Shown here: piece by piece, positions 1-9,990 of the stretch
Numbering within the stretch: position 1 is the stretch's first letter
Layout of the letters: each line of letters starts with the position of its first letter
Source: Cavia porcellus
Lineage: Eukaryota; Chordata; Mammalia; Rodentia; Caviidae
DNA length: 64,000 nucleotides
Assembly: GCF_034190915.1 (NCBI RefSeq)
Contig: NW_026947485.1
Span: 34,051,519-34,115,518 of the forward strand
Reading direction: 5' to 3'
The notes under the pieces: model-generated
Told to the model about the DNA's origin: nothing
Database searches by the model: none
Seen by the model: the letters and a program-made list of their open reading frames with translations, nothing else
Translations under genes and position numbers: made by a program

Positions 1-657
1 CATCATCCCTCTGCCAAAGGCCACAACAGAGACCAGGGATGTGGTTCATGAAGCTGTGGGGCTCTGATATGGGATAACAGCTGAGGATAAGTGACCCTCC
101 CAAACTCCTTCCTCAGAACTGTACTTTATTTCAATTAAAAACTGAGTCGTCATTAACCATGACCTATTCCTGGTCTCTTCTCTTCTTGGTGCAAGAATGT
201 TTCATTCCCTCATTTTCAAGCTCTGCCTGCTTCATTATCTTATCCCCAGCAACCACACGTAGCCTCCTCATCCCATTCTATTAATTTTACAACCAATAAA
301 TACCATGAACCTGGCTGGTTCAGAGTCTTTGCTGTCACATGCACTGACCATCCCAGTTACCTGCTTCACTTTTACTTGGTCTCTGAGTTTTTCTTTTCAT
401 TCTTGCATGGTAGCACCAAACAGGAGATCATAGCCTTTGCCAGGCTCCCTGATACTTAGGGGTCCTGATAGACCATCCTTACAAGTACCCAGAAAAGTGT
501 TCACTTGAAGAGTGCACTATGGAGACATGTTCCAATGCAATAGCGATTTAATACGTGGTACTATTGGACATCCAGAGCAGATTTACCCCCACCTTTATTG
601 TGGTGACAAATCAATGGGAAGGCAGACAGGAAATGTCACTAAAAAGAGATCTCACTG
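1..657. other. unassigned non-coding sequence
   Basis: No repeat family, RNA gene or convincing exon is recognised here. The longest open frame (512-706, 64 codons) has no recognisable domain and is of chance length. Confidence 0.5.
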
Positions 658-805
658 GAGACAGCAGTGCATGCCTACAGTCCCAGACTCTGGGAGACTG
701 AGGTAGGAGAATGCAAGTTCAAACCCAGTCTAAGTAACCTCGCAAGACTCTGCCTCCATATATAAAGAAGCTGGGGTTTTAGTTCAGTGCAGAGGGTTAG
801 AGTCC
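658..805 (+). mobile_element. B1-ID dimeric SINE, truncated at its 3' side
   Basis: A 7SL/B1-like left half (about 658-760; degenerate remnants of the gcatgcctacagtcccag and gggagactgaggtaggagaat blocks) is followed at about 767 by the start of an ID-like tRNA half (gctggggttttagttcag). The ID half stops abruptly at 805, where the LTR-related segment begins, so the retroviral insertion or a later rearrangement cut this older SINE. The rest of the ID half is not seen beyond the second LTR copy. Confidence 0.6.
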
Positions 806-948
806 TGTGAGAGACCAGGTAGGAAGATTAATACCTAAGTGGCCACTTCTGTGAGCACTAGGGAGGAAGGCAATGGAAGTGTGTGTTGTCACACTGCAGG
901 GAAAAGTAATACAGCTGAGATCCTGTTGTATACTCAGATATGTACCAT
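806..948 (+). mobile_element. LTR-related segment (5' copy), class II ERV remnant
   Basis: About 143 bp starting TGTGAGAGACC that align almost collinearly with 9393-9536. The shared blocks include ccaggtaggaagatta, gtgtgttgtcacactgcagg and agctgagatcctgttgt. A start in TGTG and a matching direct copy about 8.6 kb away suggest a pair of LTRs. Similarity stops at 948, so this copy is probably cut by a deletion running into internal sequence. A duplicated non-LTR segment remains possible. Confidence 0.5.
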
Positions 949-991
949 GGATTCAAAAATATAAAGTTAAAATTGTGGCAAAACATGGCAT

Positions 992-1005
992 ATTCACAAA
1001 CAATG
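992..1005 (+). repeat. 5' target-site duplication of the full-length L1
   Basis: The 14 bases attcacaaacaatg recur exactly at 7778-7791, directly after the A-rich tail. They mark the insertion boundaries of the L1. Confidence 0.9.
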
Positions 1006-1011
1006 TGGTGC

Positions 1012-1400
1012 CCAGCCGCGCCTGGCCATCGGTGTGCGGAGGAGGAGCTGCGCGGATCCGGAGCGCCTGCAGAGGCCCCTTCCTTTGTCTGGAGGAGGAG
1101 GGGTCCCGGGTTCCTGAGGCACCTCGGCCTGTGTCCAGCCGCGCCTGGCCATCGGTGTGCGGAGGAGGAGCTGCGCGGATCCGGAGCGCCTGCAGAGGCC
1201 CCTTGCTTTGTCTGGAGGAGGAGGGGTCCCGGGTTCCTGAGGCACCTCGGCCTGTGCCCAGCCGCGCATAGCCATCTGCGTGCAGAGGAGGAGCTGGGTA
1301 GATCTGGAGTGCCCGCAGGAGGCCCTTCCTTTGTCTGGAGGTCTGTGGATATCTCTGCAAGCGGGGGCGGGGATCACAGGCTCCTGAGGCACTGCGGTCT
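1012..1400 (+). repeat. tandem 123-bp GC-rich monomers of the L1 5' UTR (putative internal promoter)
   Basis: Monomer 1 starts at 1012 and monomer 2 at 1135, an exact 123-bp spacing; the two are nearly identical. A third unit starts at 1258, is more diverged and carries an insertion near 1345 (ctctgcaagcgggggcgggg). The units are rich in CpG and contain gcgcggatccggagcgcctg. Tandem monomers at the 5' end are the known promoter arrangement of mouse L1 subfamilies. Promoter activity here is inferred. Confidence 0.75.
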
Positions 1401-1659
1401 GTGGTGAGTACCCTAACCCGGCTGCGATCCAAGAGCTGTGGATCTACCAAGGGGCAGGTGGGCGCACAGTGTCCCTGAGGCCCAGCTTGTCTGGAACCGC
1501 GGAGTTCTGAACAAGCAGAGAAGGGCCATGGGTTCTGCAGGCCCAATGGCCTGGGGTAGAGTGGTGCCAGAGTCTCAGTAGCTGCAAACATAGAAGGGGA
1601 CTTTCAACAGATCCTGAGGAGGCTTTCAAATAACACTTGAAACACAGAAATATAGGAAA

Positions 1660-2712
1660 ATGACAAAACGAAAGACCAAATTACAACCTCAAACCTCCAG
1701 CCCATCTCAGGAAACCCTAGGAGAAGTGTATTTAGAAGAAAATATATCCCATCCTCCTCATATAACAGACACAATAGCTACTGAACTTGACAAGCAACTC
1801 CAGGAAGCTTTAAAGAAATTCAAACTCGAAATAATATCCCAGATAAAAGAAGAAATGATAAAAGAAATGAAAGAGATTCTAAATATATCTAAAGAAAACA
1901 CAGATAAAAAATTGGAGGAACTAAACAAAAAGATAGAATCCCTAGACGAGCAATATAAGAAACAAACAGAATACATAATGCAGATGCACAGAGATATACA
2001 GGAAATAAAAAACTCCACTGAAAGTTGTAAAAACCGCCTTAATGAAAGTGAAGATAGAATTTCAGACCTTGAAGACAGGATTGCAGCTAGTGAACAGGAA
2101 AGGAAAGATCTTTTAAAAATAACAAGGAACCAGGAAACAACAATTCAACAACTGCAAGATGATGCAAAGAAGAATAACATAAGAATGATAGGGATTAATG
2201 AAAAAGAAGGAGACAACATAAAGGATATCAAGAGGATATTTAGAGAAGCAATAGCTGAAAACTTCCCAAGCATGAGATCAGAAACTGACATCAGGATCAG
2301 TGAAGCGTATAGAACTCCAAACAGTCATAACCAAAATAAAACTACACCCAGACATATAATAGTCACCATCCCAGAAATCCAACACAAGAATAGATTATTA
2401 AAAGCTGTCAGAGAGAAAAGACAGATCACTTATAAAGGAAAACCTATCAGAATCACAGCAGACTTCTCATCACAAACAATAAAGTCAAGAAGAGCATGGA
2501 GTGAAGTATTCCAGATCCTAAAGCAAAATGATTTCCAACCTAGACTGATATATCCTGCAAAACTATCATTTAAAATAGATGGTGCAATACGATACTTCCA
2601 TGACAAAGAACAGCTGAAGAACTTCATGAACACCAAACCAACCCTGCAAAAAATATTGAAAGACAGTTTAGATACACAAAGGAAAAAACCACTAAGCAAA
2701 GCAAATAATTAA
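1660..2712 (+). CDS. L1 ORF1 protein (RNA-binding chaperone), intact, 350 aa
   Basis: ORF1p trimerises, coats L1 RNA in cis and acts as a nucleic-acid chaperone in the cytoplasmic L1 particle. The 350-residue frame is uninterrupted and close to the mouse (about 357) and human (338) lengths. Residues 1-35 are a short basic then Ser/Thr/Gln-rich head. Residues about 36-170 are Leu/Ile/Glu/Lys heptads, a long coiled coil. Residues about 172-252 form the RRM (NNIRMIGI at 172-179; TPRHIIVTI at 229-237). Residues about 253-340 are the C-terminal domain ([18 protein letters not shown] and [13 protein letters not shown]). The ATG at 1660 precedes the coiled coil, and the older copy at 23962 aligns from the same point. 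The TAA at 2710 lies 19 nt before the ORF2 ATG, the usual L1 arrangement. No lesion is visible, so protein could still be made if the element is transcribed. Confidence 0.92.
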   Translation: MTKRKTKLQPQTSSPSQETLGEVYLEENISHPPHITDTIATELDKQLQEALKKFKLEIISQIKEEMIKEMKEILNISKENTDKKLEELNKKIESLDEQYKKQTEYIMQMHRDIQEIKNSTESCKNRLNESEDRISDLEDRIAASEQERKDLLKITRNQETTIQQLQDDAKKNNIRMIGINEKEGDNIKDIKRIFREAIAENFPSMRSETDIRISEAYRTPNSHNQNKTTPRHIIVTIPEIQHKNRLLKAVREKRQITYKGKPIRITADFSSQTIKSRRAWSEVFQILKQNDFQPRLIYPAKLSFKIDGAIRYFHDKEQLKNFMNTKPTLQKILKDSLDTQRKKPLSKANN

Positions 2713-2731
2713 ACAGAACAGAAAGATAAAG

Positions 2732-5700
2732 ATGCAACAGCAGAGAGATAAGAATCCTACAATTAAACAACATTTAACAGTAATAACCATTAATGTAAAT
2801 GGTCTCAATGCACCAATCAAAAGAAACAGACTAGCAGAATGGATCAAGAAACAAAATCCAACCATATGCTGTTTACAGGAAACCCATCTAACCCAGAAGG
2901 ATACTCACAGACTGAAAGTCAAAGGATGGAAAACAATTCTTCATGCAGCAGGAATCCAAAAAAAGGCAGGAGTAGCCATTCTGTTTGCAGACAACGTGAA
3001 CTTTAAACCAACAATGACCATAAAGGATAAAGAAGGTCACTACATACTCGTAAGGGGAAAACTCCAAGAGGAAGAGATAACTATCTTAAATATATATGCA
3101 CCAAACTCCAGAGCGCCCAGTTATATAAAACAATTATTAACAGAAATGAAAACTCAAATTATCAGTAACACAATTGTAACGGGAGACCTTAATACGCCAT
3201 TGACACCAAGGGACAGATCGACCAGACAGAAAATGAGTAAAGAAATAACAGAACTGAATCATACCTGTGAACAAATGGGTTTGATAGACATATACAGAAT
3301 GTTCCACCCAACAACATCAGAATACACATTCTTCTCAGCAGTACATGGATCATTTTCTAAAATAGACCATATATTAGCTCATAGAACATATTTAACCAAG
3401 TGCAAAAGAGCTGAAATCATCCCTTGCATGTTATCGGATCACAGCGCTCTGAAATTAGAAATTAATGATAAAAGATACCGCAAAAATCCCACAAACACAT
3501 GGAAACTGAATAACACACTCTTGAGTAATCAGTGGGTCACAGAAGAAATTAAAGAAGAAATCAAACAATACCTAAAAGAAAATGAAAATGCAGATACAAC
3601 TTACCAGAATCTGTGGGATGCAATGAAAGCCGTCCTGAGAGGAAAATTTATTGCACTGAGTTGCCACATCAGGAAAACAGAATGAATACAAATAAATAAC
3701 TTGATGCTACACCTCAAACAGCTAGAAAAAGAAGAGCAAGTCAAGCCCAAAGCCAAAAGAAGAGAGGAAATTATAAAAATCAGAGCAGAAATCAATGCAA
3801 TAGAGACTAAGAAAACAATCCAAAGGATCAACAAATCAAAGAGTTGGTACTTTGAAAGAATAAATAAAATCGATAAGCCCCTAGCCAACCTTATTAAAAA
3901 AAGGGAAGAAAAAGCTCAAATTCATGCAATAAGAAATGAAAAAGGAGAAGTCACTACAGACCCAATAGAAATACAGAAGATCATCAACACCTATTTTGAA
4001 AACCTCTACTCTCAAAAGTTTGATAACACAGAAGAAATAGACAGTTTCTTAGAAGCATATGAACTACCAAAGCTAGATCAAGAGGATATAAAACTGTTGA
4101 ATAACCCAATCTCTGCTAATGAAATTGAGAATGTAATTGGGTCCTTACCCACCAAGAAGAGCCCAGGCCCAGATGGATTCACTGCAGAATTCTACAAGAA
4201 ATACAAAGAAGACCTAATGCCGACACTCCTCAAACTATTCAATGAAATTGAAAGGGAAGCAATCCTTCCTAAGACATTCCTGGAAGCAAATATCACTCTA
4301 GTACCAAAACCTGAGAAAGACCCAACTAAAAAAGAGAACTATAGACCGATCTCCCTAATGAACACAGATGCAAAAATCCTAAATAAAATATTGGCAAATA
4401 GGATCCAGCAAATCATCAAGAAGATTATACACCATGACCAGGTGGGATTCATCCCAGGAATGCAAGGATGGTTCAACATACGCAAATCAATAAATGTAAT
4501 CCACCATATCAATAAAGCCAAAAATAAGAATCACATGATCATTTCTATAGATGCAGAAAAAGCCTTCGATAAGGTCCAACATTTATTCATGATAAAAACT
4601 CTACAGAAAATTGGAATAGATGGTCTTTACCTCAATATAATAAAGGCCATTTATGACAAACCAACAGCCAGCATCATACTAAATGGCCAAAAATTGAAAG
4701 CCTTTACTTTAAAATCAGGCACAAGACAAGGATGTCCTTTATCACCACTCCTATTTAATATAGTACTGGAAGTACTAGCCAGAGCAATTAGGCAAGAAAG
4801 AGAAATAAAAGGGGTAAAGATAGGAAAAGAAGAAGTTAAGTTGTCATTGTTTGCAGATGAGATGATACTCTACATAGAAGACCCCTAAGCTCCATTGAAA
4901 GACTCTTAGATACAATAAATAAATTCAGTAATGTGGCTGGATACAAAATCAATACTCAGAAATCAATAGCATTCCTATACACAAACAACAAAACCACAGA
5001 GAGGGAAATAAGGGAAACTGGACTATTCACATTAGCAAGCAAAAAAATGAAATATTTAGGAATTACTCTTACGAAAGAAGTGAAAGACTTATACAGTGAA
5101 AACTATATTACTCTGAAAAAGGAAATTGAAGATGATCTCAGAAAATGGAAAGACATCCCTTGCTCATGGATAGGAAGAACAAACATTGTGAAGATGGCCA
5201 TTCTCCCAAAACTCTTATACAGATTCAATGCAATCCCAATAGAAATACCATCAACATACCTTATAGATCTAGAGAAATCACTCCTAAATTTCATCTGGAA
5301 CCAGAAGAGACCTAGAATCGCAAAAGCAATTCTAAGCAGCAAAGACAAAGCAGGAGGCATCACAATCCCAGACTTGAAATTATACTACAAAGCAACAGTA
5401 GTAAAATCAACATGGTATTGGAATCAAAACAGAGCTGAAGATCAATGGAATAGATTAGAAGATACAACCACAACTACGAACACACTCAACCACCTTATCT
5501 TTGATAAAGGAGCCAAGCAGGTTCACTGGAAGAACGACAGTCTCTTTAATAAATGGTGCTGGAAAAACTGGCTCTCCATTTGCCGAAAACTAAAGCTAGA
5601 CCCATGTCTATCACCATGTACTAAATTAAAATCTAAATGGGTCAAAGATCTGAATATTAAAACAGAAACGCTAAATCTATTGGAAGACAAATTGGGTAGA

Positions 5701-6570
5701 AACCTTGGAGACATAGGAGTAGGTAGAGAATTCATGAATAGGACTCAAACTGCACGGGAAATACTTCCCAGAATCAATAACTGGGACCACTTCTTATTAA
5801 AAAGTTTTTGCATGTCAAAAGAAATCTCCAGCATAGTGAAAAGAAAACCCACAAACTGGGAAAAGATTTTAGTGAACTCTCTCTCAGACAAGGGACTCTT
5901 GTCTAAAACATATAAAGAATTAAAAAAACTCAGACCTCCAAAATTCAAAGATCCAATCCAAAAATGGGCATCTGAGATGAATACGCAATTCTCAGATGAA
6001 GAAATGCAAATGGCAAATAAATACATGAAAAAATGCTCATCATCATTGGTCATTAGAGAAATGCAAATTAAAACCACACTGAGATACCATCTCACTCCTG
6101 AAAGAATGGCCAGGATCAAGAAAACCAACAACAACAAATGCTGGAGAGGCTGTGGGGAAAAAGGAACTCTCCTGCACTGTTGGTGGGAGTGTAGACTGGT
6201 ACAGCCTTTGTGGAGGTCTGTCTGGAGGTTTCTCAAAAAGTTGGGATTGGAAATCCCATTCATTCCAGCTATTCCACTTCTAGGCATATTCCCAGAAGAA
6301 CTGAAAGCATCATACCACAGTGATATATGTGCACCTATGTTTATAGCAGCACAATTTGTAATCGCCAGATCTTGGAAACAACCCAAGTGTCCATCAACTG
6401 AGGAATGGATAAAAAAGTTGTGGTATTTCTATACAATGGAGTATTATTCAGCTATAAAGAAGGATCGCATTGAGATATTTATCAATAAATGGGCGCAGCT
6501 TGAGACCATACTCATAAGTGAAATAAATCAATCTCACATGTATGAATACCGAATAGTTTCCCTAATGTAA
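2732..6570 (+). pseudogene. L1 ORF2 (endonuclease / reverse transcriptase), disrupted
   Basis: The span equals about 1,279 codons, normal for ORF2p, which nicks the target and copies L1 RNA there. The endonuclease part is complete by eye: N21, E50, Y122, D152, N154, D212, D236 and H237 are all at expected places. The RT core has [18 protein letters not shown] and [14 protein letters not shown]. The C-terminal Cys-rich segment (CWRGCGEKGTLLHCWWEC, about 6136-6192) is kept. Three lesions are visible. An in-frame TGA lies at 3683-3685 (codon 318). A 1-nt loss at about 4886 gives TAA at codon 719, after which reading continues in another frame to 6570. The FADD motif has become FADE, with GAG at 4859-4861 (codon 710). 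Either break alone stops full-length protein. Confidence 0.92.
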
Positions 6571-7378
6571 GTAATGATTCAAATATATAAAAATATGTGA
6601 TTATCATGATTCCCCATTATGTGGCCTTGAAGCCTTATAAAATTTTCACTTATTAATTAGAAAGGCTTTACTCTGGGCTTTTTGATATGGAAATATTTGA
6701 AGCTATAGTATATGAAGTTTTATCCAAATATTTTAAGGAAAAAGACAGACTATGGTAACTACTATTCTTTAAAAAAATTATTTAGCTATTTCTTATGTTT
6801 ATTTTAATTAAGGGAAAAACTTAATAAATTAGGATATATAGTAGTAACTCTTTTTGATCTCCTATTAACTTGTTTTGAAGTCCTGTAATACTCCCAAGAT
6901 CTTGTTTTGACTGATTAGACTCTGTTCCATTCTGTGCGATAGTAGCAAGTTTGAAGGTATCGACAACTAATTTGAAGGCAATAAGATTCACAAAGATGCC
7001 CATTCTGGTTTGACTATTGTCTCCTTTGGAAGTCCTGTAATGTTCACAATGCCTAAGTTTTATTGGTCTTGTTCTCCACTGTTTTGTCCGGCTTTATAAT
7101 ATCTAATGAGATGGACAATTCCTTTTAAGGAAACAAGAGACAACGTTGATAACCATTGTTGATAACCTTGTACTCTGTTCTACATCATGTGCTATGTCTA
7201 TCCTTGGTTTTGACTTACAGCTTTGTTTTGCCATATTTGACTTTATTCTCTCCCCCCCAAAAAAGTAATAAGAACTAAGGAGTAAGGGGCTGGGGGTTTA
7301 GCTCAGCGGCATAAGCACCTGCCTTGCAAGCAGGCGGTTGTGAGTTCGATCCCCGGTACCGATAAAAATGAAAAAGAC

Positions 7379-7409
<31 letters not shown>

Positions 7410-7777
7410 AAGGAGTAATAAAATACAAAATGTGTAAATTTTGTTATAAAAAAGAGAGGGAGGGGAAAAAAAAGAGCTCTAACGGATATAACAGCAAGTG
7501 TGTTTAGGGATGTTAAATAGCTGACTATATTAATGTTTTTGGATCATTGAACACAGCTGTTTGCAGTCTCTCCATTTGAATGTCTACTTTGTATTCTTTG
7601 ATACTGTGATTTGAGCAACTATTTCCAAGATGATATTATGTAATCTATTAACAGGTGATTTCTTACTGTTATGTTTTTTTTTGTAGTTCTGTATTATGTG
7701 TAACCTTACACTGCTTTGTTTTGTTTTGTGTTTTTCTCTTTTTCCTCTTAAATAAAAAAAAATAATACAAAAAAAAA
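6571..7777 (+). other. L1 3' UTR and A-rich 3' end
   Basis: AT-rich non-coding tail of the full-length L1, ending in a degenerate A-rich stretch (7751-7777) next to the target-site duplication. It is interrupted by a SINE at 7286-7403. Parts (for example 7100-7200) resemble the segment at 15460-15560, so related 3' UTR fragments occur elsewhere in the window. Confidence 0.8.
7286..7403 (+). mobile_element. young tRNA-like SINE inside the L1 3' UTR
   Basis: The tRNA-like body starts ggggctgggggtttagctca. It has a pol III A box (TAGCTCAGCGG), an anticodon-arm-like hairpin (cctgccttgcaagcagg) and a B box (GTTCGATCC), then ends GGTACCGATAAAAATGAAAAAG and a long A run. An exact 15-bp target-site duplication, agaactaaggagtaa, is at 7271-7285 and 7404-7418. 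It inserted after, or travelled with, the L1. Confidence 0.92.
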
Positions 7778-7791
7778 ATTCACAAACAATG
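7778..7791 (+). repeat. 3' target-site duplication of the full-length L1
   Basis: Exact copy of 992-1005. Confidence 0.9.
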
Positions 7792-8347
7792 CACTCAGCT
7801 CTTTGCAAGAAAAGGTGGAATTGCCCCTCCCTTTTCTGAGATGTCAGAGCAGACCCTGATAACTTTAAGAGAGTCTTTCAGTCACTGAGTGCAGGGATCC
7901 CAGTCATTCTTTGGGACAGAGATCTGCTGAAAGACTGGCGAATTCAAAGTACCAAGAAGGTAATCCCACCTGTTAATAGAAAGTGATTACTTGCTGTAGA
8001 TTCTCAGCAACAACTTACTCTTTTTGCAGATACTGAATAGGCTCTCAAACAACATGGATTATGTACAGTCCCAGAAAAAAATTCAAAATTATCTACCCTT
8101 AAAGTTTTTGGGGAACTCTGGTAATGGAAGGAGCAGTTCAAGTTTAGAAATTAACATTATGAAGGGTTATGAATATTAAATGATTTCTGGAAACTTTGGG
8201 GGGATATTAGTTGGATTTGTCCAAAATGAGAAATACCTGGAGATCCAGATTTGAATTTTCCTCATAGCCTCATACCTGAGACTTTTGAAGAGCTCCAGAT
8301 AATGGAGACTGCTTTGGCAGATAGACAAGTGTTTTAGATTAGTCTGA

Positions 8348-8392
8348 CTTTGTCTATGGCCATAAGCCCCTGAACGCACCCGATCTTGTCAG
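8348..8392 (+). pseudogene. 5S rRNA 5' fragment inserted in ERV pol
   Basis: About 39 bases from 8354 match the 5' part of mammalian 5S rRNA at roughly 82%, including exact cctgaacgc and cccgatct blocks. Flanking attagtctga (8338-8347) and actagtctga (8393-8402) match at 9 of 10 positions and look like a target-site duplication. Only the first third of 5S is present, with no A tail. It is not a functional 5S gene. Confidence 0.6.
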
Positions 8393-8583
8393 ACTAGTCT
8401 GAACAGGCTTTTATGCTGATCATACTGCCTACTCCTCAGTCTCCTACTGAGCTTTTTGGTCAAATGGTGAATCATAAGTGTCAGCCTATTGAGTGGCTTT
8501 GTCTTCCTAACCAGCTTACAAAAAAGTCTTACATCATAAACCACAGGCTCATCTTGATTTTGAAACATTTGTACTTAATTTTT

Positions 8584-8666
8584 TTTAATCGGTACCGGGG
8601 ATCAAACTCATGACCATGTGCTTGCAAGGCAGGCGCTTACACCACTGAGCTAAATCCCCACCCCTA
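8584..8666 (-). mobile_element. young tRNA-like SINE, minus strand
   Basis: Reverse complement of the same family: the tail-side block aatcggtaccggggatcaaa comes first, and taaatccccacccc is the 5' end. Flanks at 8566-8583 and 8667-8684 match at 16 of 18 positions (acatttgtacttaatttt against acacttatacttaatttt), a target-site duplication. Confidence 0.85.
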
Positions 8667-9392
8667 ACACTTATACTTAATTTTGGAGTCCTATTGGTAA
8701 TATAGACAGCACCCCAATAGAATCACATTGCTCAAAAGTACAAGAACATGGGGAAAAGAGAAGGCACAGTGTTGTGGTAGTCCCCAGAGACAGGAAAACA
8801 GAAGGGATGGGTACTCTGATGGCATGGGGGCAGGGGACTGCTGGTGCAATTGCAGGAAATGGACAGTGTGCATATCCTCTAGGAGCATACAACCATGGAG
8901 AAGTCCTCCCCATGATGTGTCTATAGAGGAACACAACTATGCACTCCTCACCAGTGAAAGCCTTCTCTCAGACAACTGAAGAAAACTAGGCAGCAGAAAG
9001 ACTTTTTCAGCATCAGCACCTACCTGAGACAAGGATGCCTAGAGTCTATTGAGGGCCCTCTGGAGGGAATCCAGGTCTACTGGTCACAACTACACCCCTC
9101 TTCAGCCTAAAGAAGCTAAAGCAGTTGCCACCTGTTACCCTCTCACAGCAGTGATGGGTATCTCTTCAGAGACCTGGCACAGTTAAATTAGTTATAATAC
9201 AGGCAGTCAGAAAGGGCTGGGTCCTCAAAAAGAGCCAGTCAGACACATTACAACTGAGGGTGGATACAGAGTCATTAAAGGCTAGACTCATGGCAAAAGA
9301 TCTAATACTCACACCCACATCCTTCCTCTAGGGATACACAAGTAGCGATTGGTATTCAACTGCTCTATTACTGTAAAACAAAATGATGGAGA

Positions 9393-9780
9393 TGTGGGAA
9401 ACCAGGTAGGAAGATTAAGACCTAACTGGCCTCCTTTGTGAGCATTAGGGAGAAAGGTGGAGTGAGTGTGTGTTGTCACACTGCAGGGAAAAGTAATACA
9501 GCTGAGATCCTGTTGTTTACTCAGATGTGTACCATGCATGGTGGGAGAGAGATAAACCCTGTTTTTCTCTGACTGCTTGTGCCTGTGTCTGAGACAATAT
9601 AGCCAAGGTGCGCTAGTCACTTGGGACTCTTTTTTGAAGGGAGACAAGAGTCCCCTGACCCCCAACGTTTTAACCTATTCTGTGTCTATTTATGTTTCAT
9701 CTTTATTGCTTTTGGTCAGGCATAAGCTTGTAGGTTGGCCCCTGATGGGGTCCTGTTACCCCACCACCACTCTACTGCAG
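9393..9780 (+). mobile_element. LTR-related segment (3' copy), class II ERV remnant
   Basis: It starts TGTGGGAAACCAGG directly after a purine-rich stretch. Its first about 143 bp match 806-948. The right end is not defined; T-rich sequence to about 9780 could be R/U5. The TGTGGGA start fits class II ERV LTRs. Confidence 0.45.
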
Positions 9781-9807
9781 AGATGGGAGGGGCCAAGGAG
9801 AAAAAGA

Positions 9808-9985
9808 TGAGTGTGTGGTGCACACTTGTAATACTAGGAACATGGGAAGCTGAGACAAGAGGATCACAAATTTCAGCTCAGACTGGGTACCTTAATGCTC
9901 TAGCAATCCTGTTTTTAAAAAAAATCACTGGGATATATAGCTCAATGTGAGGGCTCTGTGATATTCCCCAATACCAGCAGGGAGT
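9808..9985 (+). mobile_element. B1-ID dimeric SINE
   Basis: B1-like half (gtgtggtgcacacttgtaat, gggaagctgagacaagagga) followed by a decayed ID-like half (gggatatatagctcaatgtg ... ccccaataccagcagg). Divergence indicates an old copy. Confidence 0.6.
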
Positions 9986-9990
9986 GGGCC

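Larger units (their letters stand above)
1006..7777 (+). mobile_element. full-length young LINE-1 (L1) retrotransposon
   Basis: A non-LTR retrotransposon of about 6.77 kb. In order it has a GC-rich 5' UTR with tandem monomers (1006-1659), ORF1 (1660-2712), a 19-nt spacer, ORF2 (2732-6570, broken), a 3' UTR (6571-7750) and an A-rich 3' end. It is flanked by an exact 14-bp target-site duplication (992-1005 and 7778-7791), which shows insertion by target-primed reverse transcription. It sits in the plus orientation within a decayed retrovirus. A young SINE (7286-7403) later entered its 3' UTR. Intact ORF1, only a few ORF2 lesions and surviving CpG-rich monomers make it much younger than the L1 copies at 23 kb and 50 kb. 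ORF2 damage means it is not autonomous. Confidence 0.93.
7792..9392 (+). pseudogene. degenerate class II ERV internal region (pol remnant)
   Basis: An old endogenous retrovirus copy, heavily decayed. The frame from 8000 to 8116 resembles the reverse-transcriptase palm-to-thumb region but has an in-frame stop. A different frame from 8182 to about 8335 resembles the RT connection region and also has stops. 8410-8570 resembles the segment leading to RNase H. No open protein remains. From about 8690 to 9380 I recognise no domain. A weakly purine-rich run just before 9393 is in the right place for a polypurine tract ahead of a 3' LTR. The region is interrupted by 5S-derived sequence (8348-8392) and a SINE (8584-8666). 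The family call rests on remembered motif order, not an alignment. Confidence 0.55.

Noticed and set aside
1012..1400. CRISPR-like array from regularly spaced repeats
   Set aside because: Contiguous monomers without spacers in a eukaryotic L1 promoter.
940..1407. 155- and 132-codon plus-strand frames over the L1 5' UTR
   Set aside because: Repeated peptide blocks arise because the monomer length is a multiple of three; they overlap non-coding 5' UTR.
5745..6386. 213-codon reverse-strand frame
   Set aside because: Antisense shadow of L1 ORF2.
7286..7370. tRNA gene call on the SINE bodies (also 24434, 63592)
   Set aside because: They have A and B boxes and an anticodon-like arm, but also A tails, target-site duplications and several dispersed copies, so they are SINEs.
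8352..8408. Functional 5S rRNA gene
   Set aside because: Only the 5' third is present and about 18% of bases differ.
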